Origin: Eukaryota sp. TZLM1-RC
Taxonomy: Eukaryota > Metamonada: BaSk clade
Length of the DNA: 64,000 bases
Assembly: GCA_040285825.1 (NCBI GenBank)
Contig: JAUPSS010000004.1
Span: 1,364,001 to 1,428,000, forward strand
Direction: 5' to 3'
In this document: in pieces, positions 11,272-22,751 of the stretch
Layout: each line of letters begins with the position of its first letter
Position numbering within the stretch: position 1 is the stretch's first letter
Made by a program: the position numbers and the translations under genes
The notes under the pieces: generated by a model
Databases searched by the model: none
Told to the model about the DNA's origin: nothing
Seen by the model: only the letters and a program-made list of their open reading frames with translations

Positions 11272-11903
11272 TTTATCGTCATCCACCTGATCATAAATAG
11301 TTGTATTATTTGAGTAGTTTGTTGGTCAATGGGGAATAAGATTATTCTAGAAATTTTTGCAAAACTTTTTCAAACAAAATATGGTTGATAATTGAGTTTG
11401 GAGACCGACTATATTTTTCCACTCTTTGTTGAGTATAATATATAGAAAATGAACATGGTCGAAGCCCTGTCAAATTAGAATTCTTTTTAACCTGTTGAAT
11501 TAAATTCTACTGCTCGGCAGTGGAACAGAAAAGGAGTCAGAAGAACTACAATTTCAATCCAATTTCCCACGCCATGGACTGCTACACTGTCAAAACAGTG
11601 AATGTGGCGTCTATTGATGTTAACATGTCCTGGTTTCTTTTTGTATAATATAATGAACATTTATATTGAATTGTTTATAGTGTGTTGTGGTCTTGGAACA
11701 TGAACATAGAAATTGGATTAATTTTATGAATGGGGGTGAAAGAAATCAAATAAAATACAAATAAGCTGAAACAAATTAAATAAATGATGATGAGAGACTG
11801 TCCTGTAGTGGGAGGTTACGTTCAGCTACGCATAACATATATTCATATCTATGTCTTATTTGATAAATATATTTTTTTACAAAATTTTAATTTTATTCAA
11901 AAC
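11272..11903. other. Intergenic, upstream of ankyrin gene
   Basis: No gene seen. Part of this DNA (about 11,650-11,695) recurs at about 12,168-12,210 (GAATTGTTT-TAGT-TGT), and the phrase GTTCAGCTACG occurs at 11,820 and 12,137, so a small dispersed repeat is present. Confidence 0.45.
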
Positions 11904-12000
11904 CTATAAATCAACATCTAAAAAATCCATCTCTCCCAGAACAAAAACACTAGATGCAACTCTCTCATAGTGAGATCCAAGAGAAAGCAAAGCATCAAAA
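11904..12000 (-). mobile_element. Minimal 3' end of family A retrotransposon
   Basis: About 32 codons ending FVLGEMDFLDVDL remain, with the A-rich 3' tail at 11,870-11,903. Homology to other family A ends stops abruptly at 12,000. Confidence 0.75.
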
Positions 12001-12524
12001 TAAATGCAATATATATTATACTATTATATATAATATTCTATATATTTATTATATAGAATAAATATGTCATCATCATCATATACGTATCATTGCATAGTAT
12101 TTACTCATTTGTTCACATCAATGTATAATGGATAACGTTCAGCTACGGATAAATAATCATTTTATAATTAACATTCATATTGAATTGTTTTTAGTATGTA
12201 TTTGTGGAGACACCATCTTTTACCAAAGATAAGACACCGTTATTCATCAGTGAAATCAGAAAACGAAAACCCTTTTTCTTGCACAAAAGGTCCAGGGAAT
12301 TTTTCTTTTTATCCATTGAATCATTTGTTTTTGCTTCATTCTCCCCAGTTCCAAACTTTTCCTCTTTTTTCTTTTTCTTTTTTCATAGTTTTATGAAAAT
12401 AAAACCAATTATACAACCAATTGCTGAATATATGGAACATTTAAATAAGATGTTGGATGCTGTTGAAAAAAAAATTTTTTAGGATAAATTTATTTTCAAC
12501 GCTAACAAAACATTAAACAAAAAA
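12001..12524. other. AT microsatellite and unassigned DNA
   Basis: TATA-rich low-complexity sequence at 12,005-12,065, then TCATCATCATCA. A 92-codon frame at 12,204-12,482 is pyrimidine-rich and phenylalanine-heavy, with no recognisable domain. I regard it as doubtful. Confidence 0.4.
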
Positions 12525-13047
12525 CTAGAACTCAATATCCTCAATACACGCATCAACATCATCAAATCTTTTAAGCGCGCGATTTTCATACTCTATTCCT
12601 AATTGTAACAGTGCTTTGGTCAACATTTCTGGAATTGCTTTAAGAATACTAAAAACAATTCTATTGTGCCAGAAATTGAAGTTCAATTCTTTTCCTGCTC
12701 TTTCTTTTATTAAACTTCTGAAACCTTCAAGAAATTTAATGCCAGATATTCCAATGTTACCAAAAAGAGAAACAGCAAATGGAACCAACTGATACTTAAC
12801 ATGCTCAACACGTCCTAGCTGAGATAAGGGTTCATTGTACTTTTTGATTTTGCTCTTTTCAGCAAAGCAAAGTGGAGTTTCATCTCTTTTAGCAAAGTCA
12901 ATTGCTGAGTCTTTACAAACATCAACAGTGACAACATCAACAACTTTAATAACACCATCAGACGCAGGGGTAATTAAATCAGCACGGCGTTTCCCAAAAG
13001 TATTTTCATTTTCATTTTCAGATGACAAATGTTCAACCTTTTTTGGA
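12525..13047 (-). mobile_element. RLE domain and 3' end of retrotransposon, family D
   Basis: The frame carries the endonuclease core KRRADLITPASDGVIKVVDV (RAD/RGD-X13-D form), then KIKKYNEPLSQLG (K-x-x-x-Y motif), FAVSLFGNIGISGIKFLEGF and the end DACIEDIEF. It is truncated at about 13,047 next to an AAC microsatellite (13,050-13,072). The copy at 61,490-62,590 is almost identical, so insertion is recent. Confidence 0.85.
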
Positions 13048-13388
13048 AATAACAACAACAACAACAACAATGTTTCATCTCATTTTATTATATCTCATTT
13101 TATTATTTGTTGACCTTTTTTAGAAAAGTTATGAATCACCTTGACCATCAAATAGATCTAAAAAATGAAACAACACCAATATATAGAACCAAAATCAAAC
13201 TAAAATTTATACTATTAATATTATTTTATATAATAAATAGATATAGATATATATCTTAGTTAATAAATCAAACTTTGTTTTAAAGCAAACAGTTTTGTGG
13301 AATGACTGAAAATCTCATTTGGCAAGGTTTTCTTCTCTGGAATATACTTCCAAATGCCTCAACAAGGTTTCTGTTTGTCAGTACCCTC

Positions 13389-14173
13389 ATGAAGTTACAG
13401 TATGGTATCTCACATTCGTTCATTGTAGCTACCACAAACTACCCACTACGAGTGACGATGTATCATTTGGCCTGCAACAAGAGACGCATCTCTTGCGATT
13501 GGTTTACTTGCTGATCATCCTTGCCACGAGTGTGATTATACTACTTTTGGTGATCCTGCTCAAGCCAAATCCCCCTGAAAACCCAATTTGCCATCAGATA
13601 CTTGGTGTTATAGACAGTTTAAACACTATGGACATTGAAACTGATGATTCTATTCTCAGTTCGGTAGAAAGAGTTTCAACAGTTGAAAATAGAATCATCC
13701 AAGCTTTGCAAAACAGGTTGGTGCTAGTTAATCCTCAAGACTACTTCACCATTGGAGAGACCAACTATGATGAAGAACAAGTGGGAACATACAATGGGTG
13801 TGTCGAAGCACAAGATTGCAGAAGATGCTTCGAAGTCAACGCCATGTTCACTGATGTAGGAAGTCTTCTTGTAGAGTGTTTGAATCAGTACAATGAGTTC
13901 AATTGGGATACGTTTGATGCGTGCATCGATGTAGCCTTTGAGGGGACTGATATCAATGTAGGATACACTGTGTGCTCCGTGTATGTCAATGAACTAGGAC
14001 GGATTTGTGTCCCAATTTTGAAGTATCAGAGCAGACCGTTCATCTGGAACCAAGATCCGTTCTTTTTCTGTTTTAATCCTGAGTTTGATGCCACAGAATT
14101 AAAGAGGGTAACTGAATTCCGGAAGGAATATGTGGAAGAATGTGCAAAGAATGATGTAAAAGTTGACAGATAG
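13389..14173 (+). CDS. Cys-rich single-pass membrane protein, family copy 1, with 11-nt first exon
   Basis: Exon 1 is 13389-13399, only 11 nt. A 29-nt GT-AG intron follows and exon 2 is 13429-14173, total 251 aa. I chose this start because copies 2 and 3 and the pseudogene have the same 11-nt exon and phase. The spliced N-terminus MKLHYHKLPTTSDDV parallels MTLKFQKLSDDPDV. A strong membrane helix (LVYLLIILATSVIILLLVILL) precedes a Cys-rich domain with the family signature CRRCF inside YNGCVEAQDCRRCFEVNA, and further cysteines at similar spacing. The Cys-rich part is probably outside the cell or luminal. It lacks the Lys-rich tail of copies 2 and 3. Family unknown to me. Confidence 0.72.
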
Positions 14174-15153
14174 CGACCTTTATCGTATTGAAGATTAATC
14201 CATAAATGTGTAGTGTTGTGCTTTAAAAATGACAAATTGACATTAAACGAATATTAAAATTGTAGGCTGATATGATGCAATTTTCTGGAAATTTAGCATC
14301 AAATGTCAGTATTGTGCTAATTGATAATGGAGCAGACTAAATCATTTCAAACCTTTTTGCCGATATGGATAATTAACCTATCTCAAACGAGAAGTTTTTC
14401 CTTCAAAATTCGACAAAATTCGACAAAATTTGTGGTGAACGATGTGCTATTCACCATTCCAGCAAGTTGGAAAATCATATCAAAACTATAGAAGTATTTC
14501 ATGACAAGGAACATATGTCGTAACGTTTTCTTTTGAGCAAATCATTGCAGTAACTCAAAATTTAACCAGAATACAACTAAAACACAAAAAATTGCCATTT
14601 AATCTTTACTTGCCTTGTCGTTTTTCTATAAATAATAAATAAATGATAAAAAAATTTTGAATATGCAAATTGTGAATTTTTGGATTTTTTGAGAAAATTA
14701 TTTATGAAAATATGAATTCTTTTTCAAAAAACTGATTTTGGAAAAGAGTTACGGAATACTAATTTGTAATCATGGCATGCTGTGAGTTCTTTGAAGGAAA
14801 TACACGTGTAATGCTGCGCAAATTCTCGATTGAAGGGTGTCATTGTGAATGAGAAATCCTTCGAATTGTTTTTTGTAAAAACAGCTGATAGTTTTGAATC
14901 AAAGTTGAATCAGATTCCAATGGAGAAAAATTCAGCTAAAGAAGAAGTTTAGATGTTTGTGCAAATTCTTAATACAACCAATCAATCAATAGTTCGGTAA
15001 GACAAGCCCTCCGAAATTAGAAATCCAAAAACATGGTTTGTGAGAATAAAGAATCTTTCTGAAATGACAAATGCTAAAGACCACTAGAATATGACAGTCA
15101 TCATGCTATTCATAATCAATAATAATCAATTCTTAATATTTATGTGTGCATTA
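14174..15153. other. Intergenic between family copies, no gene seen
   Basis: AT-rich DNA with short direct repeats (ACAAAATTCG twice near 14,410). No reading frame has recognisable features. Confidence 0.45.
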
Positions 15154-15646
15154 ATGTCAGGACTGTTAATCTTCCCTCAAAAAACCTACCCGTTAGGTTT
15201 TAGACACTCTCTGATGATCCCGACATTGAACATGCACTCTCGTCGATTCTGGCGGTGATAGCCATTGTGGCCGTTGTGTTTATCTATATTATTTCTCCAA
15301 ACACTCTTAAAGACAGAATTTGTGATCTGATCTGCGATGAAACTAGTTGAAAAATTATTGAAATTGACATTGACAAATTTCCCACTGAATCATACTAAAC
15401 AAAAATTCAATTGATTGGCCTCGAGTATGATGAATATTGTTTTGATTCTGATCCTGACAATCGTACCTCTCCTTGGCTTGAATCAACACTGGGCAGTGGT
15501 TTAAACTACGAATCTTTTTGCATAGCATATGATGGTGATAACGAAGAGAAGTTTTCTCCAATACAAAACAAAATACAATGCACGTGTGGGCAGTGTTCTA
15601 AATTGTTGAGCTATAATTATGTAGTGATTCTATTGAACCCTCAATA
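15154..15646 (+). pseudogene. Pseudogene of the Cys-rich membrane protein family
   Basis: An 11-nt exon (15154-15164), a 32-nt GT-AG intron and an exon starting at 15197 reproduce the family gene structure. The second exon reads F-stop-TLSDDPDIEHALSSILAV, where intact copies have FQKLSDDPDVKHALS, so CAG became TAG at codon 6. The membrane helix (VIAIVAVVFIYIIS) and KDRICDLICDE remain, then further stops and frameshifts. A Cys-containing tail (15,411-15,646) is still readable. Confidence 0.75.
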
Positions 15647-15754
15647 ATTCAAGTTTTATTGCCAAATTCAAGTTCTATTCATTTTTATAACTACTTTTAG
15701 AATGTTGATTATTTGAAAGCAGAATTCTAACAAAGTATGCCATTCTGTTTCATA

Positions 15755-15873
15755 CAATTGATCGGATTCAATTTGCCATTATTAATAGATTACCGCGGTT
15801 TTTCAATCGAATTAGAGAAGCTTTAGCTAGACAGCAAGCAAATCAAGATTTTGTAGAGGAAATCTTGGTTTAA
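15755..15873 (+). mobile_element. 3' end of family B retrotransposon
   Basis: The plus strand codes FAIINRLPRFFNRIREALAR and ends QDFVEEILV-stop, identical to the end of the copy at 29,117. The 3' UTR (to about 15,935) is also shared. Very recent by identity, and lies just outside the palindrome. Confidence 0.8.
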
Positions 15874-16610
15874 TGATAGTCGTCCCATTAGTTATGATTT
15901 AATTTAATCAAGTGTGCAAATTCAATAAATTAATAATCTTACAATTGATCGCATTTTTGACATCTCTATTTTGGGCAAAAATTAAATGAGCTGAATCACC
16001 CATATTCGACAAAATTCTATTCAATCAAAATTAAAAACAAAATTTTTAAATAAAATGTTTTAATTCAAAAGATCATGGTTCAACTCTAGTCAAATATTGT
16101 GAATTGTAAATTATTTCATTTTGGGAGTATTGACAAAATGAAAAGCAATATTCTATTTTTAAAAAAACTGACTCAGCTTCTTACATACTAAATATTGATG
16201 AAGTATATTATCATAAACATATATTTACAGTTGTTGTTGTCGAAAAATCGTCATCTAAACATACAAAAATTCTATTGCTTCAATTGGTTTTACAAATATA
16301 GAAAGGAGATCCGACATCACTGTTGATAGAAAATCAAATATAACGAAGCTTCATGTTGATTATTCTACATTAAATTTTCGAAATCAATGAAGCATTTTGA
16401 TATGTTGTTCATATTGGTAAATGAATCAATTTCAGCATTGAGATGATTAATCCACTTCACAGAGCAACCCCGAGTAATCCCGTCATCAATTTTCAACAGA
16501 ACGAAACAAAAACAAACTTTGTTTGAATTCAATTGACTCGGTAAGACTTTATGAGACCATGTTTTCAAAGAATTCGCTGTAAACCCACCATTCTTAAATC
16601 TACTTTCCAT

Positions 16611-16820
16611 ATGCCGTGTGCCTGTAAAACTACTGGATCTGAGAAATGCGATTGTAAGACTCGCTGCCATTGTACTCGAGGATGTCTGTGTGAGGAGTGT
16701 GAAGGTGTGAGAGGTGGTTTGAATGCATGTGCTTGTAGAGAGGGTGGCAGGTGTAGTTGTACAGCTGAGACTTGTAGATGTGCAAAAGGATGTGTCTGCT
16801 GCCTCCAACATAGTCATTAA
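16611..16820 (+). CDS. Metallothionein-like Cys-rich protein, left copy
   Basis: Starting at ATG 16611 the protein is 69 aa with 18 cysteines, almost all in C-x-C pairs (PCAC, KCDC, RCHC, GCLC, ACAC, RCSC, TCRC, GCVCC). The rest is Lys, Arg, Gly, Thr and small residues, with no aromatic residue. This is the composition of metallothioneins, which bind Zn, Cu or Cd as thiolate clusters and buffer metal in the cytosol. An ATG 60 bp earlier is in frame but the added 20 residues do not fit and I read them as 5' UTR. A GTAAG-to-AAG 30-nt intron could lie in that UTR. The mirrored copy differs by one Ser/Gly residue near the end. Sequence class is unfamiliar, so orthology is not claimed. Confidence 0.75.
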   Translation: MPCACKTTGSEKCDCKTRCHCTRGCLCEECEGVRGGLNACACREGGRCSCTAETCRCAKGCVCCLQHSH

Positions 16821-17706
16821 TAAATGTTGTTGAAACACAGGTTTCACTGCATGGAAACTGTAATCTAACAAATGGAATCAACCAGTGATTGAAGTAACAG
16901 AAACCTATTTAATCAAGAAGTTTTTATGGCGTTTACCAGGGTTCCTTCCAACAAAAACTTCAGGGGAGACGTTGATTGACATCCTAATATCAATTTCAAT
17001 GCTTCATTTATCGACTCACATTAAAGAGATTCAAGGACACATTTGAGTTATACGAATTTCCAGTTCCCAAAATACAACCGCATTCTCAACATTCTCTGGC
17101 AAGTTGTTCCTAAGATCCCAGTATTGGGGAATTCAATAAATTTGATTCTAAATTCCTTGTTCAATTCTTTATAAAATCACAGTGGTTTTTCATTTGCTGT
17201 TAGTTCTAAACAAATGTGGAATGAGCATTTTGCACTCCTTTAACAACCTTGCTGAAAATAACAATTCGTGTTCCCAGACACTCACCAACAAATCAACGGT
17301 AAGGCAATCAAAGGCAGTTTTGCTGACCATGATAAAATTATTGATTATTATTATTATTCCCAATAACTGATGCCATTGATTTTTACTACACTCCATTTAA
17401 AGAAATGTTCACTTTTTGCTCCAACAGTGACTTTGTGTACAATCAAAATGAAGCTTGGATTCATGGAAAGATTTTTTGGACCAGCTTTTGTTATATCACC
17501 CTGTAACTGCTATTTCAAAAAACTCATCTGCCTCGTGTAACTTTTTCAAGTTCTGCCATAAGTTCACTGAATAATTAATAAACCATCATGAGCTTTAGTT
17601 TAATTTACATGTTTTAAAGAACCAATTAAAAATATTGTTTTATTAGTCAATATGATGGCCATTATTATTTATTCAAAACATTCAAAATATTTCAAAAATA
17701 TTCATT

Positions 17707-17763
17707 AGAACAACAGTTTCAGAGGCCAAAATCAATCGTTAGAACAACAGTTTCAGAGGCCAA
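17707..17763. repeat. Short tandem repeat within the palindrome arm
   Basis: The phrase AGAACAACAGTTTCAGAGGC appears twice, about 40 bp apart, and is mirrored near 21,800-21,860 in the right arm. Confidence 0.7.
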
Positions 17764-18142
17764 CAGTACGATGGTTAAGTCGAGATGAATGTGATTTTAT
17801 TAGGTAATATCGATTAATCAAAGCATTCAGACAATACAAATAAAGGTAGCAGCCCGCCATGAACTGGGTCATATCATAAGGGTATTGCAGAGAAGTTTTC
17901 CTTACTGAACGTCACAGTGGTCATTCATAACCAGTAACCACAACACTTTCTCCTTGACTAATCGTAGCACTACCTACACCTGCATCACTCCTAGTAGCTC
18001 TTCATCTAGCAAACGCTACCTCATTCTACACCATATTTACCCTCTCTACGGTGATCTTTACAGTGAACTGTAATCTGTTCTACAGTGCCCTTTAAAAGCG
18101 AAAAGCTTCACCTACCATCCATAATCTTTGTTCTCATTGATC

Positions 18143-18967
18143 ATGACCTTGAAGTTTGTTTTCCTCTAAGTCTTAACCACTAGGTTCCAGAAACTCTCAG
18201 ACGATCCTGATGTTAAGCATGCTCTTTCAGTCATCCTTGTGGTGATTGCCATTGTAGTGATTGTCTTTTTCTTTTTCTTCATTGGACCCAAGCCTCCCAA
18301 GAAGACTATCTGTGATCTGATCTGGAAAACCATTGATGGATTAGACGATCCTTTTGTTGTTACAATTGACGACGACGTCTTTCCCACTACCTCAAACGAT
18401 AGAGTAGAAGCAGTGACTGAAGCACTCGCTGAGGAAATTTCAGACCTTATTCCTAATGGTGAAGACCCTACTGATTATTTTACCCTGGGTGAACAACAAT
18501 ATGATCAGGATTCTGGCCAAGGCACCTATGTTGGTTGCATTGAAAACAAAAAATGCAGAAGGTGCTTCACTATTAATGTACAAATTAATGATGCTGCTCA
18601 AAGACTTGCTCAGTGTGTTCGGGAGATTGACACCGATGATGTATCTCTACCAACCCAATCTGTTGTCACAAGAGATGATGATCCACTCAATCCTTTTTTC
18701 GAAGAGGTTCGAGACGAATGTGTTGATGATGATGAATTGTTGTTTGGAATTATTCAACGCCAAGATGATGACCGCATGTGTCTTGTCTTCAGTGCAGAGG
18801 ACCCTACGGATGACCCTGAACCCTTTATTTTGTGCTTCGATTATGACTTCAACAACGATGGTAAGAAGAAGGCCAAGAAACTCACCAAGAAACGTCTTCT
18901 CAAAACCAAGAGTAAGAAGGTTAAAAGAGTTAAAAAATCCCGCCTTTCAAAAAAGTTGAAGGTTTAG
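18143..18967 (+). CDS. Cys-rich single-pass membrane protein, family copy 2 (left arm)
   Basis: Exon 1 is 18143-18153 (11 nt), the intron 18154-18183 (30 nt, GT-AG) and exon 2 18184-18967, giving 264 aa. The spliced start MTLKFQKLSDDPDVKHALS leads into a long membrane helix (VILVVIAIVVIVFFFFFIG), followed by PKPPKKTICDLIW. The acidic Cys-rich domain has TYVGCIENKKCRRCFTINV and later isolated cysteines, which match copy 1 in order. The tail is extremely Lys/Arg-rich (about 30 residues). Likely a type III or type II membrane protein with a disulfide-bonded outer domain. Function unknown. It is 4-5 residues different from copy 3. Confidence 0.82.
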
Positions 18968-19148
18968 GTAGTTTTTTGTGTTTTGTGAATAAAAACTGTT
19001 GAAATTGGATTGTATCATTTGTTAAAAAAACTTTTTCTTTGAAACGTTTGAAATAACTGCATCACCATTTTTGGAAAGGGAAGAGTATCAAAATTCAACT
19101 TTGTCCACAATATAGGGCAAACAAATATGGTGGAATAAGAAAGATTCT

Positions 19149-19355
19149 GTGTCCGGTCGCTTAACACAGCGTGTTTACTCACTATACTCAAGTCCTAAAA
19201 CTAATGTTCTTTATATCAACATTTTCACATACATGAGCTCAAGGGATTATGAAAAAAATTCAATAGAAATGTATTTGTACAGAGTGTACTGTTTGGTATT
19301 TTTTGTAGGGGCATTAATGTTCGATGCACTCGATTACTTAGGTATTAAACAATGA
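19149..19355 (+). pseudogene. Arm-edge reading frame, left copy truncated
   Basis: The frame shares its first 58 residues (GRLTQRVYSLYSSPKTN, then a hydrophobic stretch VYCLVFFVGALMF) with the right-arm frame, then diverges exactly where the inverted repeat ends. It has no good ATG (starts with GTG), so an upstream exon is possible (acceptor-like TATAG at about 19,115). Whether either copy is a gene is uncertain. Confidence 0.3.
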
Positions 19356-20241
19356 AATTTTTTCAACACTATTTAATTGAAACACCTGACCATCGTATTA
19401 ATCAATACAGGGATAAGTATAGTTTTTTCATTTTCAGAAGACAATTAAATTGTAAAATCAGGCTGAAGTGAATCATAAAAGTTCAAATCAGTACAAACTG
19501 AACAAGCAGTACATTTGTAAATTCGACAGCTCCACTCAAACACAAGGCATTGCTTGGAATTTCAGACAAAACTTTTGTGAAAATTTAAATTCCATTTCAA
19601 AATGTTGTTAAAGGGAATCACTTTGAACCTTTCCAATTCTACTTGTCAATTGTTTGAAAATAGCTATGAGTCTATGCAAATGCTTTGCCATCATATTTCG
19701 AACTGGTTCTGTCAATAATCCAATTTTGATTTTCATATCGAATTTTTTTGTTGATGAATAAAGGATGAACACCCAACCACCTTGGTTTTGCAATAAACAT
19801 GTATTTGTTTCACTACCCATTGAAAAAAAGTCTCTTTTAGCATCATCGTGTATCGAATCAATTTCAGGAATTGTGTATTGACAGAATGTTGTGGGGTTCG
19901 GATGCATCATTATCCTTGTATAAACGGTTAACAAACAGAAACGGGGGTTTATCACAAGGAAAGAGAATAATCAGAGACAAGAATTTCTCTCTGCAGATAA
20001 ACTAGTGATGACGTGTCATCACGTGATACTGTAAATAATAATAAACTATAACTACATTGGCTATGAGCCTACAATGTAAAGGTATCGTGAAGGATCGTTG
20101 ACAGTAACTGTTAATCAGTAATAATGAACCAATAATTGCACAGAATTTAATAAAAGTGTTTTCATCAAAGTCTTCAGTCAATCTTCATCACACAATTCAA
20201 ATTTTGAAATTTTTTGTTCTAATCTAAATGATTGATATGCA
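19322..20241. other. Unique spacer of the palindrome
   Basis: This 920-bp loop is not repeated in the window. It contains a 115-codon minus frame (19,955-19,608) with a plausible but unrecognised sequence (EIDSIHDDAKRDFFSMGSET). The rest is AT-rich. Confidence 0.6.
19608..19955 (-). CDS. Hypothetical 115-aa protein in palindrome spacer
   Basis: An ATG-started frame, MINPRFCLLTVYTRIMMHP, with a middle region FSMGSETNTCLLQNQGGWVF and a basic C-terminus. No signal peptide or domain recognised. It is the only sizeable frame in the spacer. It may be a real small gene, a lost exon or chance. Confidence 0.25.
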   Translation of the reverse strand: MINPRFCLLTVYTRIMMHPNPTTFCQYTIPEIDSIHDDAKRDFFSMGSETNTCLLQNQGGWVFILYSSTKKFDMKIKIGLLTEPVRNMMAKHLHRLIAIFKQLTSRIGKVQSDSL

Positions 20242-20414
20242 AACATTAATGCCCCTACAAAAAATACCAAACAGTACACTCTGTACAAATACATTTCTAT
20301 TGAATTTTTTTCATAATCCCTTGAGCTCATGTATGTGAAAATGTTGATATAAAGAACATTAGTTTTAGGACTTGAGTATAGTGAGTAAAGACGCTGTGTT
20401 AAGCGACCGGACAC
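20178..20414 (-). CDS. Hypothetical frame at palindrome inner edge, right copy
   Basis: 78 codons with one hydrophobic segment (YLYRVYCLVFFVGALMFAYQ) and a charged end (KISKFELCDED-stop). It starts with GTG, so a spliced 5' exon would be required. The final 20 residues lie in the unique spacer, so this side looks like the original and the left copy like the truncated duplicate. Confidence 0.3.
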   Translation of the reverse strand: MSGRLTQRLYSLYSSPKTNVLYINIFTYMSSRDYEKNSIEMYLYRVYCLVFFVGALMFAYQSFRLEQKISKFELCDED

Positions 20415-20596
20415 AGAATCTTTCTTATTCCACCATATTTGTTTGCCCTATATTGTGGACAAAGTTGAATTTTGATACTCTTCCCTTTCCAAAAATGGTG
20501 ATGCAGTTATTTCAAACGTTTCAAAGAAAAAGTTTTTTTTAACAAATGATTCAATCCAATTTCAACAGTTTTTATTCACAAAACACAAAAAACTAC

Positions 20597-21421
20597 CTAA
20601 ACCTTCAACTTTTTTGAAAGGCGGGATTTTTTAACTCTTTTCACCTTCTTACTCTTGGTTTTGAGAAGACGTTTCTTGGTCAGTTTCTTGGCCTTCTTCC
20701 TACCATCGTTGTTGAAGTCATAATCGAAGCACAAATTAAAAGGTTCAGGGTCATCCGTAGGGTCCTCTGCAGCGAAGACAAGACACATGCGGTCATCATC
20801 TTGGCGTTGAATAATTCCAAACAACAATTCATCATCATCAACACATTCGTCTCGAACCTCTTCGAAAAAAGGATTGAGTGGATCATCATCTCTTGTGACA
20901 ACAGATTGGGTTGGTAGAGATACATCATCGGTATCAATCTCCCGAACACACTGAGCAAGTCTTTGAGCAGCATCATTAATTTGTACATTAATAGTGAAGC
21001 ACCTTCTGCATTTTTTGTTTTCAATGCAACCAACATAGGTGCCTTGGCCAGAATCCTGATCATATTGTTGTTCACCCAGGGTAAAATAATCAGTAGGGTC
21101 TTCACCATTAGGAATAAGGTCCGAAATTTCCTCAGCGAGTGCTTCAGTCACTGCTTCTACTCTATCGTTTGAGACAGTGGGAAAGACGTCGTCGTCAATT
21201 GTAACAACAAAAGGATCGTCTAATCCATCAATGGTTTTCCAGATCAGATCACAGATAGTCTTCTTGGGAGGCTTGGGTCCAATGAAGAAAAAGAAAAAGA
21301 CAATCACTACAATGGCAATCACCACAAGGATGACTGAAAGAGCATGCTTAACATCAGGATCGTCTGAGAGTTTCTGGAACCTAGTGGTTAAGACTTAGAG
21401 GAAAACAAACTTCAAGGTCAT
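20597..21421 (-). CDS. Cys-rich single-pass membrane protein, family copy 3 (right arm)
   Basis: Exons 21421-21411 and 21380-20597 with a 30-nt intron give 264 aa, mirror image of copy 2. Differences are few: Thr to Val after VFPT, Ser to Ala in LVFxAEDP, Ile to Asn in EPFxLCF, Lys to Arg in NDGxKKAK. The frame, splice sites, membrane helix, CRRCF motif and Lys-rich tail are all intact, so both copies can be expressed. Several replacement changes with few others nearby suggest recent duplication, perhaps with relaxed constraint. Confidence 0.82.
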
Positions 21422-22751
21422 GATCAATGAGAACAAAGATTATGGATGGTAGGTGAAGCTTTTCGCTTTTAAAGGGCACTGTAGAACAGATTACAGTTCA
21501 CTGTAAAGATCACCGTAGAGAGGGTAAATATGGTGTAGAATGAGGTAGCGTTTGCTAGATGAAGAGCTACTAGGAGTGATGCAGGTGTAGGTAGTGCTAC
21601 GATTAGTCAAGGAGAAAGTGTTGTGGTTACTGGTTATGAATGACCACTGTGACGTTCAGTAAGGAAAACTTCTCTGCAATACCCTTATGATATGACCCAG
21701 TTCATGGCGGGCTGCTACCTTTATTTGTATTGTCTGAATGCTTTGATTAATCGATATTACCTAATAAAATCACATTCATCTCGACTTAACCATCGTACTG
21801 TTGGCCTCTGAAACTGTTGTTCTAACGATTGATTTTGGCCTCTGAAACTGTTGTTCTAATGAATATTTTTGAAATATTTTGAATGTTTTGAATAAATAAT
21901 AATGGCCATCATATTGATTAATAAAACAATATTTTTAATTGGTTCTTTAAAACAATTAAATTAAACTAAAGCTCATGATGGTTTATTAATTATTCAGTGA
22001 ACTTATGGCAGAACTTGAAAAAGTTACACGAGGCAGATGAGTTTTTTGAAATTGCAGTTACAGGGTGATATAACAAAAGCTGGTCCAAAAAATCTTTCCA
22101 TGAATCCAAGCTTCATTTTGATTGTACACAAAGTAACTGTTGGAGCAAAAAGTGAACATTTCTTTAAATGGAGTGTAGTAAAAATCAATGGCATCAGTTA
22201 TTGGGAATAATAATAATAATCAATAATTTTATCATGGTCAGCAAAACTGCCTTTGATTGCCTTACCGTTGATTTGTTCGTGAGTGTCTGGGAACACGAAT
22301 TGTTATTTTCAGCAAGGTTGTTAAAGCAGTGCAAAATGCTCATTCCACATTTGTTTAGAACTAACAGCAAATGAAAAACCACTGTGATTTTATAAAGAAT
22401 TGAACAAGGAATTTAGAATCAAATTTATTGAATTCCCCAATACTTGGATCTTAGGAACAACTTGCTAGAGAATGTTGAGAATGCTGTTGTATTTTGGGAA
22501 CTCATATGGGAAATTCGTATAACAACTCAAAAGTGTCCTTGAATCTCTTTAATGTGAGTCAATAAATGAAGCATTGAAATTGATATTGGAATGTCAATCA
22601 ACGTCTCCCTTGAAGTTTTTGTTGAAAGGACCCTGGTAAACGCCATAAACACTTCTTGATTAAATAGGTTTGTGTTACTTCAATCATTGGTTGATTCCAT
22701 TTGTTACATTAAAGTTTCCATGTAGTGAAACCTCTGTTTTAACAACATTTA

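Larger units (their letters stand above)
16091..19321. repeat. Left arm of 3.23-kb inverted repeat
   Basis: This arm is the reverse complement of 20,242-23,481 with only scattered substitutions and a few small indels (coordinates sum to 39,563-39,572). The outer junction is at CAAATATTG (16,091) and the inner at GGGCATTAATGTT (about 19,321). Each arm holds one metallothionein-like gene and one Cys-rich membrane protein gene. The arms surround a unique spacer of about 920 bp. Confidence 0.95.

Noticed and set aside
13319-13388. Upstream extension of membrane protein copy 1 to an ATG at 13319
   Set aside because: The added residues have no counterpart in copies 2 and 3, while the 11-nt exon and 29-nt intron give a start that matches them.
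16365-16871. 168-codon minus-strand frame rich in Thr and Ser
   Set aside because: It is the antisense of the metallothionein-like gene. The Thr/Ser richness comes from reading Cys codons backwards.
17182-17396. Overlapping frames on both strands between the metallothionein-like and membrane genes
   Set aside because: Short, AT-coded and without motifs. Conservation in the mirror copy only reflects the recent duplication.
18456-18959. 167-codon Met- and Leu-rich frame on the plus strand
   Set aside because: Shadow of membrane protein copy 2 in another frame. The mirror image at 20,680-21,108 is the same for copy 3.
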